Shown here: positions 1-5,537 of the stretch, one piece after another | Layout of the letters: each line of letters opens with the position of its first letter | How positions within the stretch are numbered: position 1 is the stretch's first letter | Program-made: the position numbers and the translations under genes | IMG/VR virus record: IMGVR_UViG_3300012936_000183 | Span: 1-23,045 of that record | Reading direction: 5' to 3' (one strand) | Length of the DNA stretch: 23,045 nt | Source of the DNA: a virus | The notes under the pieces: generated by a model | The model's input: only the letters and a program-made list of their open reading frames with translations | Told to the model about the DNA's origin: nothing | Database searches by the model: none

Positions 1-2
1 TA

Positions 3-38
3 CAAGAGATTAAAACAGGTATAAACATAAAATTTTAA
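3..38 (+). CDS. Possible 3' end of an upstream gene (partial)
   Basis: A reading frame open from the window edge ends at TAA 36-38, giving a C-terminal fragment of about 11 residues (QEIKTGINIKF). It stops four bases before the endolysin ATG, the tight spacing seen throughout this genome. In flavobacterial phages a tail or fibre gene often precedes the lysis genes, but nothing in so short a fragment shows its function. It could be chance. Confidence 0.3.
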   Translation, partial: QEIKTGINIKF

Positions 39-41
39 TAA

Positions 42-500
42 ATGCAAATAAGCAAACATATTTCTTATAAAGAAGCAGTACATAGCGCAACAGCTAAACG
101 TAGAGGTATCGAAAACGTACCTAACGAAGATCAATTAGATAATATGTATAAAGTAGCAGAATTTATATTTGAGCCTTTAAGATTGTATGTAGGTGGTCCG
201 ATAAAAATAACCTCTTTTTTCAGAAGTCCAGAAGTCAATATAGCGATCGGAGGGTCAACAAAATCACAACATTGTCAGGGACAAGCAATTGATGTTGATG
301 ACGTGTTCGGTTATAAAACCAATTATGAAATGTTTAACTACATAAGAGAGAATTTAGATTTTGACCAACTAATATATGAATTTGGCTCTAATGATAATCC
401 GGATTGGGTACATTGTTCTTATGTGTCAAAAAAAGAAAATCGTAATAGAGTTTTAAGAGCGATAAGAGAAAACGGAAAAACAAGATACGAATTATATTAA
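42..500 (+). CDS. M15-family peptidase, probable endolysin
   Basis: A 152-aa zinc peptidase of the M15 (D-Ala-D-Ala carboxypeptidase / L,D-endopeptidase) family, likely cutting peptide cross-links of host peptidoglycan at lysis. The fold signature is clear: SFFRSPEVN around residues 58-66, then SQHCQGQAIDVD around 75-86, which supplies His77 and Asp84 as zinc ligands in the SxHxxGxAxD motif, and DWVH at 121-124, which supplies the third ligand His124. Glu113 in IYEFG is a candidate for the catalytic acid region. There is no signal peptide or cell-wall-binding domain, so export would depend on the holin two genes downstream. Its length is normal for a single-domain phage enzyme. Its stop overlaps the next start (TAATG), so it is translated as part of a lysis operon. 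Confidence 0.85.
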   Translation: MQISKHISYKEAVHSATAKRRGIENVPNEDQLDNMYKVAEFIFEPLRLYVGGPIKITSFFRSPEVNIAIGGSTKSQHCQGQAIDVDDVFGYKTNYEMFNYIRENLDFDQLIYEFGSNDNPDWVHCSYVSKKENRNRVLRAIRENGKTRYELY

Positions 501-643
501 TGGACTTTTCGGTTATACTTTTATTACCAAACGGCATAAATATTGGGTTTAATTATTTCCCAGCAAACGAAGAATTTAATTATGAAGAGTTAAATATATA
601 TTTATTATTTGTTCAATTAAAATGGAGATTTTATTATGAGTAA
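500..643 (+). CDS. Small conserved phage protein in the lysis cassette (47 aa)
   Basis: This short gene starts at ATG 500 in a TAATG overlap with the endolysin stop and overlaps the holin start by 8 bases, so it sits between two lysis genes by translational coupling. The protein begins MDFSVILLLPNGINIGFNYF and continues with an acidic NEEFNYEEL stretch and an aromatic end (LFVQLKWRFYYE). I recognise this pattern (a hydrophobic start, a GI-x-Y-FP turn, then Y-x-x-L-x-LY) from small proteins next to lysis genes of flavobacterial phages. No function is known to me. It may be a membrane-associated accessory, such as an antiholin or spanin-like helper, but that is inference from position and hydrophobicity only. 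Confidence 0.7.
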   Translation: MDFSVILLLPNGINIGFNYFPANEEFNYEELNIYLLFVQLKWRFYYE

Positions 644-1091
644 AAAAAAATTTAAAGAAACTACAGTAGGAAAATTATTATTAGGTGCAGCAAGTGTTAT
701 AAATCCTACGCTTAGTAATGTGTTACAAGGTGTTACAACGCCGCAAGAAGCAATTGCCGAAATAACTAAGTCAGACGCCCCTCAAGAAGATAAAATTAAA
801 CTTCAACAATTAATATACGATCAGCAGACAAAAGAGATGAATGAGATTAGCGCTAGATGGAAAGCTGATAGTATGTCAGATTCTTGGTTAAGTAAAAACG
901 TGCGTCCATTAGTTTTAGTGTGGTGTATTGTTATATTTTCTTTTGCAGGTATATTAGATAGTATTGAAAATGTGCCTTTTCATATTAACGATACTTGGAA
1001 TGATACATTTGAAAAAATTATGATGTCCACAGTCTTAGCCTATTTTGGAGGACGCTCGAGCGAAAAAGCTATTGGTTTATTTAAAAAATAG
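636..1091 (+). CDS. Holin, GTA-type 3TM holin family
   Basis: A 151-aa protein resembling the 3TM holins described for gene transfer agents and many phages. The diagnostic part is SDSWLSKNVRPLVLVW at about residues 81-96, followed by a hydrophobic segment (about 91-106). After a polar loop, a second hydrophobic stretch (about 127-137) runs into YFGGRSSEKAIG near 136-147; a conserved AYFGGRSxEK end is typical. The N-terminal half is a soluble helical region, with a weakly hydrophobic GKLLLGAASVI near residue 12. Role: inner-membrane permeabilisation to release the endolysin encoded two genes upstream. ATG 636 overlaps the preceding gene. Confidence 0.8.
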   Translation: MSKKKFKETTVGKLLLGAASVINPTLSNVLQGVTTPQEAIAEITKSDAPQEDKIKLQQLIYDQQTKEMNEISARWKADSMSDSWLSKNVRPLVLVWCIVIFSFAGILDSIENVPFHINDTWNDTFEKIMMSTVLAYFGGRSSEKAIGLFKK

Positions 1092-1206
1092 GCATATATA
1101 TAATTTATATATATTATTTATATAGTAAGTTGTTTAAGCAACATGTATATATTATTTATATATATAATAAAATTATATAAAAATTTTGTAAATTAAAAAT
1201 AAATTT
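1092..1206 (+). repeat. AT-rich intergenic tract with 17-bp direct repeats around a small hairpin
   Basis: This gap is almost entirely A and T. The 17-mer TATATATTATTTATATA occurs at 1108-1124 and again at 1146-1162. Between the copies lies an inverted repeat GTTG-TTTAAG-CAAC (1129-1142), able to form a stem of about six pairs. The flanks are alternating AT and partly self-complementary, so a larger cruciform is possible. It separates the lysis genes from the TTG-started nuclease gene. It could be a weak terminator, a DNA-unwinding element or simply low-complexity sequence. Confidence 0.5.
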
Positions 1207-1602
1207 TTGAAAAAAGTTAAAAGAAAAACTCTTGTTAAAAAATTAGATGCAATATTTAGCGAATATATAAGGCGTAAATATGCCGACAAAAACGGTATAG
1301 TTAAATGTTATACTTGTAATAAGAAAGCATATTGGAAAGGTGAGGGTATGCAAAATGGACATTTTATTAGTCGATCTAGTAGAATATTAAGGTGGAGACA
1401 AGACAACTGCCGTCCGCAATGTTACGCGTGTAATTGTATGAGATACGGGCAGGCTTATATTTTCGGTGCTAATTTAAATAAAGAATATGGATTTAATAAA
1501 GCAGAGGAATTGTTAATAGAAAGTAAGAAAATTATTAAACAATCTGATCAAGATTTATTAGATTTGATAAATATATATAAACAAAAAGTAGAGACATTAT
1601 AG
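1207..1602 (+). CDS. NinG/Rap-like recombination endonuclease
   Basis: A 131-aa protein matching the lambda NinG (Rap) family, structure-specific nucleases that act on recombination intermediates such as D-loops and Holliday junctions. Key features in order: a basic N-terminus (KKVKRKTLVKKLD), a first Cys pair CYTC at 34-37, MQNGHFISR at 48-56 with His52, LRWRQDNCRPQC at 61-72, and a second Cys pair within CYACN (72-76). The fixed order CxxC, NGHF, DNxRPQC, CN is the family signature of a zinc-stabilised HNH-like fold. The start must be TTG at 1207, because the next in-frame ATG (residue 48) would cut off the first Cys pair. It stands alone between the AT-rich tract and a strong terminator. 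In this phage it may work with the RecE-like exonuclease at 6575. Confidence 0.85.
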   Translation: MKKVKRKTLVKKLDAIFSEYIRRKYADKNGIVKCYTCNKKAYWKGEGMQNGHFISRSSRILRWRQDNCRPQCYACNCMRYGQAYIFGANLNKEYGFNKAEELLIESKKIIKQSDQDLLDLINIYKQKVETL

Positions 1603-1622
1603 TTTTTTTTTCCTTTGTTTTG

Positions 1623-1655
1623 AAGAGGTTTATTTCGGTAAGCCTCTTTTTTTTT
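1623..1655 (+). terminator. Rho-independent terminator after ninG-like gene
   Basis: AAGAGGTTTA (1623-1632) pairs with TAAGCCTCTT (1639-1648) in a 10-bp stem with one G-U pair and loop TTTCGG, followed by an uninterrupted T run to 1655. This is the strongest terminator in the left half and ends the transcript that carries the nuclease gene. Confidence 0.9.
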
Positions 1656-1665
1656 ACTAACAATA

Positions 1666-1696
1666 GTTTATTTTTAAAATATTTTTTATAACTTTA
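1666..1696 (+). promoter_or_regulatory. Candidate host-type promoter for the early replication genes
   Basis: After the terminator, TAACTTTA at 1689-1696 matches seven of eight positions of the Bacteroidota -7 consensus TAnnTTTG. A weak -33-like GTTTA lies 18 nt upstream (1666-1670). A promoter is expected here because transcription must restart after the terminator. The sequence is so AT-rich that such a match has little weight alone. Confidence 0.3.
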
Positions 1697-1711
1697 ATAA
1701 AAATTAAAATT

Positions 1712-1837
1712 ATGGAAACACCAAAAGATCAACTTATAGAAATGTATTATAGAAGAATACAAGCTATGGAATTTAAAATTAATCAATTACAAACCAAATT
1801 AAATAAAAACAATGAAAGGAAAAATAACACACATTAG
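1712..1837 (+). CDS. Small helical protein (41 aa), unknown function
   Basis: The frame from ATG 1712 encodes METPKDQLIEMYYRRIQAME followed by FKINQLQTKL and a polar tail. It is a single predicted amphipathic helix with heptad-like hydrophobic spacing and may form a short coiled coil. It is the first gene after the terminator and overlaps the next gene by 26 bases, in keeping with the compact early operon. I do not recognise a family. Confidence 0.55.
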   Translation: METPKDQLIEMYYRRIQAMEFKINQLQTKLNKNNERKNNTH

Positions 1838-2168
1838 TCCAAGAGGCGAATATTCAAACGCTTCGGGAGTATTTAACAAGTATCAAGTAAGATTTGATGA
1901 CGGTAAAGAATATAACTTTCTCGCAAAAGGAGATTTTAAAAAGTCTGTGGGAGATTTAGTTGATTACAACGTAACCAATGAAGAATACAAAACAGCTAAG
2001 CTAGAATACAATCCTCAACCTATAGTAAACAACAATAGTAAAGATCAACTTATTATTCGTCAATCAATGGTAAAGGCAGCTTGTGAATTTCACAGCAGTC
2101 GTCCACAATCAGACATCCATACAGTTTTAGCGGATAGTCAATTATTAATAGATTTTATAAACAAATAA
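1812..2168 (+). CDS. OB-fold-like nucleic-acid-binding protein (118 aa)
   Basis: The N-terminal 65 residues look like a small beta-barrel: GKITHISPRGEYSN, a YQVRFDDGKEYNFLAKGD strand pair, then VGDLVDYNVTNEEYKTAKL. The repeated pattern of a strand, then GD-x-V-x-Y, then AKL is what OB-fold proteins of phage replication modules look like. The C-terminal part (IIRQSMVKAACEFHSSRP onward to LLIDFINK) is helical and resembles the tail of a protein type I associate with flavobacterial phage single-strand DNA binding or recombination accessory proteins. It is followed three bases later by a DUF3127-type OB protein, which supports a role in binding single-stranded DNA during replication or recombination. 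The specific function is inferred, and no catalytic motif is visible. Confidence 0.55.
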   Translation: MKGKITHISPRGEYSNASGVFNKYQVRFDDGKEYNFLAKGDFKKSVGDLVDYNVTNEEYKTAKLEYNPQPIVNNNSKDQLIIRQSMVKAACEFHSSRPQSDIHTVLADSQLLIDFINK

Positions 2169-2171
2169 AAA

Positions 2172-2513
2172 ATGAGCCAAATGTCAATAAAAGGAAAAGT
2201 AAAAAAAATAACAGAAGTAGAAGAAAAAGGTAATTTTAGAGTAAGAAAGTTAATATTAGAAACAATGGATAAATATCCACAAGTAGTAGCTCTTGATTTT
2301 ACTCAGAACAATGTTGGATTGCTAGACGACCCTATATGTAAAATAGGAAACTATGTAGAAGTGTTTTACAACGTAAGAGGTAGAGAGTGGACTAATGCAA
2401 ACAATCAAATCCTTTATTTTACTAGCTTACAAGGATGGAGAGTAAGAGAGTATAAAGAGGAGGTCTCCACATACGACCAAGCACCAGACAGAGAAGATGA
2501 TCTTCCATTCTAA
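2172..2513 (+). CDS. DUF3127-like single-strand DNA binding protein
   Basis: The 113-aa product matches the DUF3127 pattern common in Bacteroidota and their phages: IKGKVKKITEVEEKGNFRVRKLILET, then YPQVVALDFTQNN, KIGNYVEVFYNVRGREWTN and YFTSLQGWRV. These are the successive strands of an OB barrel. The C-terminus ends DREDDLPF, an acidic tail with a terminal Pro-Phe, very like the protein-interaction tip of bacterial SSB (DDDIPF). This suggests it coats single-stranded DNA and recruits replication partners through its tip. ATG 2172 is used; a second ATG four codons later is equally good. A strong terminator follows at once, and the helicase gene lies just beyond it. Confidence 0.75.
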   Translation: MSQMSIKGKVKKITEVEEKGNFRVRKLILETMDKYPQVVALDFTQNNVGLLDDPICKIGNYVEVFYNVRGREWTNANNQILYFTSLQGWRVREYKEEVSTYDQAPDREDDLPF

Positions 2514-2529
2514 TTAACTTTTAAAATAT

Positions 2530-2554
2530 AGGGGGTTTCGTGCCCCCTTTTTTT
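2530..2554 (+). terminator. G5/C5 hairpin and T-run, terminator or attenuator before the helicase gene
   Basis: GGGGG at 2531-2535 pairs with CCCCC at 2543-2547 (plus the flanking A-T pair), with loop TTTCGTG, followed by seven T at 2548-2554. The helicase ATG begins at the very next base (2555), so the T-run is also the ribosome-binding region of the downstream gene. Read-through or partial termination would set the ratio of SSB-like protein to helicase. Confidence 0.85.
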
Positions 2555-3475
2555 ATGCTTATAAACTACGATGAACATATAAATAAACTAAACGACTTTA
2601 GAAAAGGTAAAGTTAAAGAGGCTTTAAAGTTAGGTAATAAAGAACTAGACGCTTCATTCCGCTTTGTTGCCGGAAATATGAATTTTATACTAGGGCATAA
2701 TAATGTTGGAAAAACACATTTTACTTTTTATCTTATGTTATTATACTCACTAAAACACAATATTAAATGGTTAGTTTTTTCGTCAGAAAATGATGCAGTA
2801 CAGCTAATAAAAAAATTAATTGAATTTATTGAAGGCAAACCAATAAATAAAATTCAAGAATCAGATTACGAACAATCAAAAGAATTTGTATATAATCATT
2901 TTAAATTTGTAGATGTAAACAGACAATACACTTATAAACAACTTTTAAAGTTAGCCACAAAAGTTAAAGAAGCTTGGGATTATGATGGATTACTAATTGA
3001 TCCTATAAATTCATTAAAGAAAGATTTAAGAAACACAAACGGCTATGAATACAATTACGTTCAATTAACCGATATTCGCATTTTCTCTAAAACACATAAT
3101 ATATCAACTTGGATATGTGCACATGCTGTAACCGAGGCATTAAGAAGAAAACATTCACCAAATCATGAATATGGGGGCATGACTCCTCCTCCCACAATTG
3201 GAGATAGCGAGGGAGGCGCTGTAAATGGAAATCGTTGTGATGATTTTTTAATATGTCATCGTTACATAAGTTCGCCTGATGCTTGGATGTATACAAGACT
3301 TTATGTAGCAAAAGTAAAAGAAATGTCTTTAGGATATAAACCAACAAGTCACGAATCTCCAATATTATTTAAATCAATATTAAATAATGTAGGCTTTGAA
3401 ATAGGCGGTTATAATTTAATTAAATATCGAACTAATAAACAATTAAAAATTGACAACTCTCGAAAAGCTTGCTAA
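2555..3475 (+). CDS. DnaB/Twinkle-like RecA-fold replicative helicase
   Basis: A RecA-fold ATPase of 306 aa. Walker A is GHNNVGKT at residues 47-54; a helix and strand (WLVFSSEN, 72-79) lead to Walker B, GLLIDPIN at 145-152. WICAHAVTEALRRKH at 186-200 matches the His-switch region of T7 gp4, Twinkle and DnaB helicases (usually HPRK), followed by PPTIGDSEGGAVNGNRCDDFLICHR (212-236), the counterpart of their YDISGSAHWxNKADNGxxVHR block. It is shorter than DnaB because only the helicase core is present, with no primase domain. I chose ATG 2555. The in-frame GTG at 2540 would put the start inside the terminator hairpin and add only MPPFF. Its 3' end overlaps the sigma-factor gene by 26 bases. Confidence 0.75.
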   Translation: MLINYDEHINKLNDFRKGKVKEALKLGNKELDASFRFVAGNMNFILGHNNVGKTHFTFYLMLLYSLKHNIKWLVFSSENDAVQLIKKLIEFIEGKPINKIQESDYEQSKEFVYNHFKFVDVNRQYTYKQLLKLATKVKEAWDYDGLLIDPINSLKKDLRNTNGYEYNYVQLTDIRIFSKTHNISTWICAHAVTEALRRKHSPNHEYGGMTPPPTIGDSEGGAVNGNRCDDFLICHRYISSPDAWMYTRLYVAKVKEMSLGYKPTSHESPILFKSILNNVGFEIGGYNLIKYRTNKQLKIDNSRKAC

Positions 3476-3947
3476 AAAACATAAAACTTGGATTCGCTAC
3501 GTCATTTCGTTCGGTTGTGATCCCGCTATAGCCGAGGACATAGTTCAAGAGTGCTATATAAAAATTGACAAATTATTATCAAAAGGTTTAAATATTAATT
3601 ACGGTGAAGAAATTAATTATTTTTACGTATATAAAACATTGAAAACATTGTATGGAGATTTATTAAGACAAAATAAAAAAATAAAAAAAGTTGATATAGA
3701 TGCTTTAAACAAGTATATAATTGAAGAAGAAGAGCAGGTAAAAAATATTGATGTATCAAAAAAAATGCAAGAGCTAAACAAAATTTTAAATTCAATTTAT
3801 TGGTATGATCGCAAAGTTTTTGAAATTATATCAAGTGGAGTAACTATTGCAGAACTATCACGAAAAACAAATATAACATATGCCTCGTTATATAATACAT
3901 ATAAGAATGTTAAAAATACAATAAAAAAAAATATACAATGGGATTAG
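3450..3947 (+). CDS. ECF-like sigma factor, candidate late-gene activator
   Basis: The 165-aa protein has the layout of a small sigma-70-family factor. Residues 11-45 (WIRYVISFG, then DPAIAEDIVQECYIKI) match sigma region 2.1-2.2, where AEDIVQEvFikl is the RNA-polymerase clamp helix. A basic segment follows (LRQNKKIKK, 72-80), and after an acidic linker (89-100) the C-terminus (125-158) forms a helix-turn-helix, VTIAELSRKTNITYASLYNTYKNV, equivalent to region 4. The start is TTG 3450, inside the end of the helicase gene; no upstream ATG preserves region 2. It probably redirects host RNA polymerase. The five CGTTATA elements before the structural operons are obvious candidate targets, since ECF -10 boxes often begin CGT. 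That link is inference. The alternative is a small non-sigma HTH regulator. Confidence 0.7.
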   Translation: MTTLEKLAKKHKTWIRYVISFGCDPAIAEDIVQECYIKIDKLLSKGLNINYGEEINYFYVYKTLKTLYGDLLRQNKKIKKVDIDALNKYIIEEEEQVKNIDVSKKMQELNKILNSIYWYDRKVFEIISSGVTIAELSRKTNITYASLYNTYKNVKNTIKKNIQWD

Positions 3948-4069
3948 GGGATTTAATAGAAAAAATCACGACATACACAGGAATTAAATGGATTGTTAAA
4001 AAAATTTACGGCAATGATTGTGGTTGCGATAAGCGAAAAGAAAGAGCAAACAAAGTAAAACTATGGTAG
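3938..4069 (+). CDS. Small conserved phage protein with CxC motif (43 aa)
   Basis: Overlaps the sigma gene by 10 bases and the next gene by 7. The protein reads MGLGDLIEKITTYTGIKWIV, then KKIYGNDCGCDKRKERANK and a short end. The pattern GLGDxIxKxTxxxGIK followed by a CGCDKRKExxNK end is one I recognise from very small proteins of flavobacterial phages. The CGC with adjacent basic residues may bind metal or nucleic acid, but no function is known to me. Confidence 0.65.
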   Translation: MGLGDLIEKITTYTGIKWIVKKIYGNDCGCDKRKERANKVKLW

Positions 4070-4266
4070 AAAAAGACCGAAAAAAATGGGAAAAGTTTTT
4101 AAATAGAAAAAATCAAAGCGAATTAAACAGGCAACAAATAAAGCTTGTAGCACGTTTACATTCTGAATTGTATAACCATAAATATTCTGAGCCTTGCACT
4201 TGCAATGGTAAAATATATAGAAGTTGGATTGAAGAAATAAATAAAAAATATAAAAAAACAAATTAA
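4063..4266 (+). CDS. Small basic phage protein with CTC motif (67 aa)
   Basis: A 67-aa, Lys-rich helical protein that starts inside the preceding stop region (ATG 4063). The C-terminal half carries LVARLHSELYNHKYSEPCTC followed by NGKIYRSWIEEINKKY. This HxxxYNHxYxxPCTCxGK..W...iN pattern recurs in small flavobacterial phage genes near the replication region. His and Cys residues could form a small zinc site, but that is only a guess. It lies in a chain of three tiny genes after the sigma factor. Confidence 0.6.
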   Translation: MVEKDRKKWEKFLNRKNQSELNRQQIKLVARLHSELYNHKYSEPCTCNGKIYRSWIEEINKKYKKTN

Positions 4267-4268
4267 TT

Positions 4269-4409
4269 ATGCCATTACCAAAACCAAAACAAAACGAAAC
4301 AAGAAAAGACTTTATGCAAAGATGCATGAATAACAGTGTTATGATTACAGAATATAAAGACGCAAATCAAAGAATTGCAGTCTGTTCGTCTATTTTTAAA
4401 AAAAAATAA
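4269..4409 (+). CDS. Small conserved phage protein, 'RCM...QRxAVC' type (46 aa)
   Basis: The frame from ATG 4269 encodes MPLPKPKQNETRKDFMQRCM, then NNSVMITEYKDANQRIAVCSSIFKKK. The pattern PKPKxNExxxxFxxRCMxxxxMxxEYxDxxQRxAVCxS is familiar from short phage proteins and from the N-termini of some phage head proteins in Bacteroidota. The paired Cys residues (19 and 39) may form one site. Function is unknown. It is the last gene before an intergenic promoter region. Confidence 0.65.
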   Translation: MPLPKPKQNETRKDFMQRCMNNSVMITEYKDANQRIAVCSSIFKKK

Positions 4410-4447
4410 GCCTTTTTATAGATAAAAAAGTAAAAAAAGTAAAAAAA

Positions 4448-4497
4448 GTTGCAAAAAATTTTTTTTTATTAACATTTGTTTGTATATTTATACTATA
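4448..4497 (+). promoter_or_regulatory. Probable host-type promoter for the second early operon
   Basis: The 105-bp gap between 4410 and 4514 holds a T-tract (4459-4468), then AACATTTG at 4471-4478 and TATATTTA at 4483-4490. Both resemble the Bacteroidota -7 box TAnnTTTG; TATATTTA matches seven of eight positions. A TTG at 4449-4451 sits about 18 nt before the TAACATTTG version. The arrangement of a long T-run, TTAACATTTGTTTG and TATATTT resembles promoter regions of flavobacteria. Start near 4497 would leave a short A-rich leader before ATG 4515. Confidence 0.55.
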
Positions 4498-4514
4498 ATT
4501 AAAAACAAAACAAA

Positions 4515-4640
4515 ATGAAAAACACATTAATTAACAAGTACACAGAAAGATTAAATCAATTAACAAGAGAGGGTAAAAAATACTCTACTAAATGGTTTGA
4601 GATTAACAAACAAATACTAATATTAAAATACAAAAAGTAA
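4515..4640 (+). CDS. Small basic protein (41 aa), unknown function
   Basis: First gene after the 4448-4497 promoter region and followed directly by a hairpin terminator, so it may be made from its own short, abundant transcript. The product is MKNTLINKYTERLNQLTREG, then KKYSTKWFEINKQILILKYKK: Lys-rich and helical, no Cys. I do not recognise it. A promoter-gene-terminator unit this small suggests an early host-takeover peptide, but that is inference from layout. Confidence 0.55.
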   Translation: MKNTLINKYTERLNQLTREGKKYSTKWFEINKQILILKYKK

Positions 4641-4647
4641 TTAACTC

Positions 4648-4669
4648 GGGGGGAGTAAAATCCCCCTTT
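4648..4669 (+). terminator. Hairpin terminator after the 41-aa gene
   Basis: GGGGGA (4649-4654) pairs perfectly with TCCCCC (4661-4666), loop GTAAAA, followed by only three T and then A. The short T-run suggests partial termination, allowing some read-through into the genes from 4683 onward. Confidence 0.65.
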
Positions 4670-4682
4670 AAAAACAAAACAA

Positions 4683-4829
4683 ATGAAAACACTTATAGAT
4701 GAATTAGTAATATTAGAAGACTACGCAGTAACAGGTACGTTTAAATGGCGTTCGGAGATTGATCCTACTTGGGAACCGATGATTTGGAATGAAACTTTTG
4801 AATGTTGGACTAAAAATTATTGTGGATAA
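4683..4829 (+). CDS. Small acidic Trp-rich protein (48 aa), unknown function
   Basis: The frame starts at ATG 4683 behind an A-rich leader and ends at 4829. The product MKTLIDELVILEDYAVTGTF continues KWRSEIDPTWEPMIWNETFE and ends CWTKNYCG. It is notable for four Trp in 48 residues, an acidic charge and a terminal CxxxxxC. The gene downstream starts (GTG) inside its last codons. I recognise no family. It is supported as a gene by its position between a hairpin and a coupled downstream start. Confidence 0.5.
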   Translation: MKTLIDELVILEDYAVTGTFKWRSEIDPTWEPMIWNETFECWTKNYCG

Positions 4830-5121
4830 AAAAATAAACAATCTTAAAGAAATGGAGATATGGGCAGATATTCATTATCTCGCTGGTATTATATTAAAAC
4901 AAAGTAAGAAAAAAAAATCTAACACTCTTAATGATATGGCTGCGGCTATTTCTAGACTTACTTTTTACTTTCACGAAAACCTTAATAATAAAAAACTTTA
5001 TCAAAAAGCTATATCAGATTATAGATTAGCAAAAAACAGAGCTATTGAAAGAGCAAGAAAAGCAGAGGGTGAAAATCAAAAATTAAAAATTAAATTACAA
5101 AAAAATGGTTATAGACAATGA
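4822..5121 (+). CDS. Conserved helical phage protein (99 aa), unknown function
   Basis: The protein is all-helical: NNLKEMEIWADIHYLAGIIL, a Lys-rich loop, then NDMAAAISRLTFYFHENLNN, and a C-terminal basic coil with YRLAKNRAIERARKAEGENQ. I recall similar proteins (EmELW.DI.YLA ... K..tYndm ... SklsyfLHE ... YR..K.rAIERARKAE) in flavobacterial phages, always uncharacterised. I prefer GTG 4822, which overlaps the upstream stop by 8 bases; ATG 4852 would give 89 residues and TTG 4789 lies inside the upstream gene. The C-terminal coil may oligomerise. The next gene overlaps its end by 17 bases. Confidence 0.6.
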   Translation: MDKKINNLKEMEIWADIHYLAGIILKQSKKKKSNTLNDMAAAISRLTFYFHENLNNKKLYQKAISDYRLAKNRAIERARKAEGENQKLKIKLQKNGYRQ

Positions 5122-5245
5122 AACATTTGGACACTTTAGAATATTAAAACAAATGAAAAACAAAAAAAAAGTAGATGATGATTTATTAAAAGCTAAACAA
5201 CTTTTAAATAAACATGGTTTTACAGTTATAGATTTAAAAAAATAA
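5105..5245 (+). CDS. Small basic protein (46 aa), unknown function
   Basis: ATG 5105 lies inside the end of the preceding gene. The product starts MVIDNETFGHFRILKQMKNK and ends AKQLLNKHGFTVIDLKK. The last 20 residues resemble a helix-strand unit (AkqLLxKxGFTVidlk) seen in other tiny phage proteins. The alternative ATG 5153 would give a 30-aa peptide of just this unit. Function unknown. Confidence 0.5.
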   Translation: MVIDNETFGHFRILKQMKNKKKVDDDLLKAKQLLNKHGFTVIDLKK

Positions 5246-5252
5246 AAACCGA

Positions 5253-5537
5253 ATGTCAAAGGATAATAATAATATTTTGCTTAACGCGAATGAAATAATA
5301 TTTAATCGTAAAGAAGAAAAGCAAAGACAATATGGGCCGATTGATGAATCAATAACTAAAGCCGCCCGCGTTGCATCAGAATTAACAAATAAAGATATTA
5401 CAACTGAAGATATGTATAAATGTCTTATAGCTCTTAAAATAAGCCGTATGGCATATAATATAAAGAAAGATACAATGCTTGACTGTGTAGGATATATAGC
5501 CGCTTTAGATTCATTTAAAAATGGCGGATATGAGTAA
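5253..5537 (+). CDS. DUF6378-like phage protein (94 aa)
   Basis: The 94-aa product carries a pattern I recognise from a phage-specific helical family often found next to nucleotide-metabolism genes: KEEKQRQYGPIDESI near residues 20-34, AARVASELTNKDITTEDMYK at 38-57, and CLIALKISRMAYN then KKDTMLDCVGYIAAL towards the end. The ER.xxYG, CxiALKxaR and kDxxxDxxGYxA signatures match DUF6378 as I remember it. Such proteins look like all-alpha MazG-like folds without the full catalytic acid set, so a nucleotide-related role is plausible but unproven. It overlaps the thymidylate-synthase-like gene by 17 bases. Confidence 0.6.
   Translation: MSKDNNNILLNANEIIFNRKEEKQRQYGPIDESITKAARVASELTNKDITTEDMYKCLIALKISRMAYNIKKDTMLDCVGYIAALDSFKNGGYE

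Noticed and set aside
2540-2554. GTG 2540 as the helicase start
   Set aside because: It lies inside the terminator hairpin and adds only five residues without family support; ATG 2555 is adjacent and better.
4789-4821. TTG 4789 as the start of the 99-aa gene
   Set aside because: It would overlap the upstream gene by 41 bases; GTG 4822 or ATG 4852 gives normal coupling.
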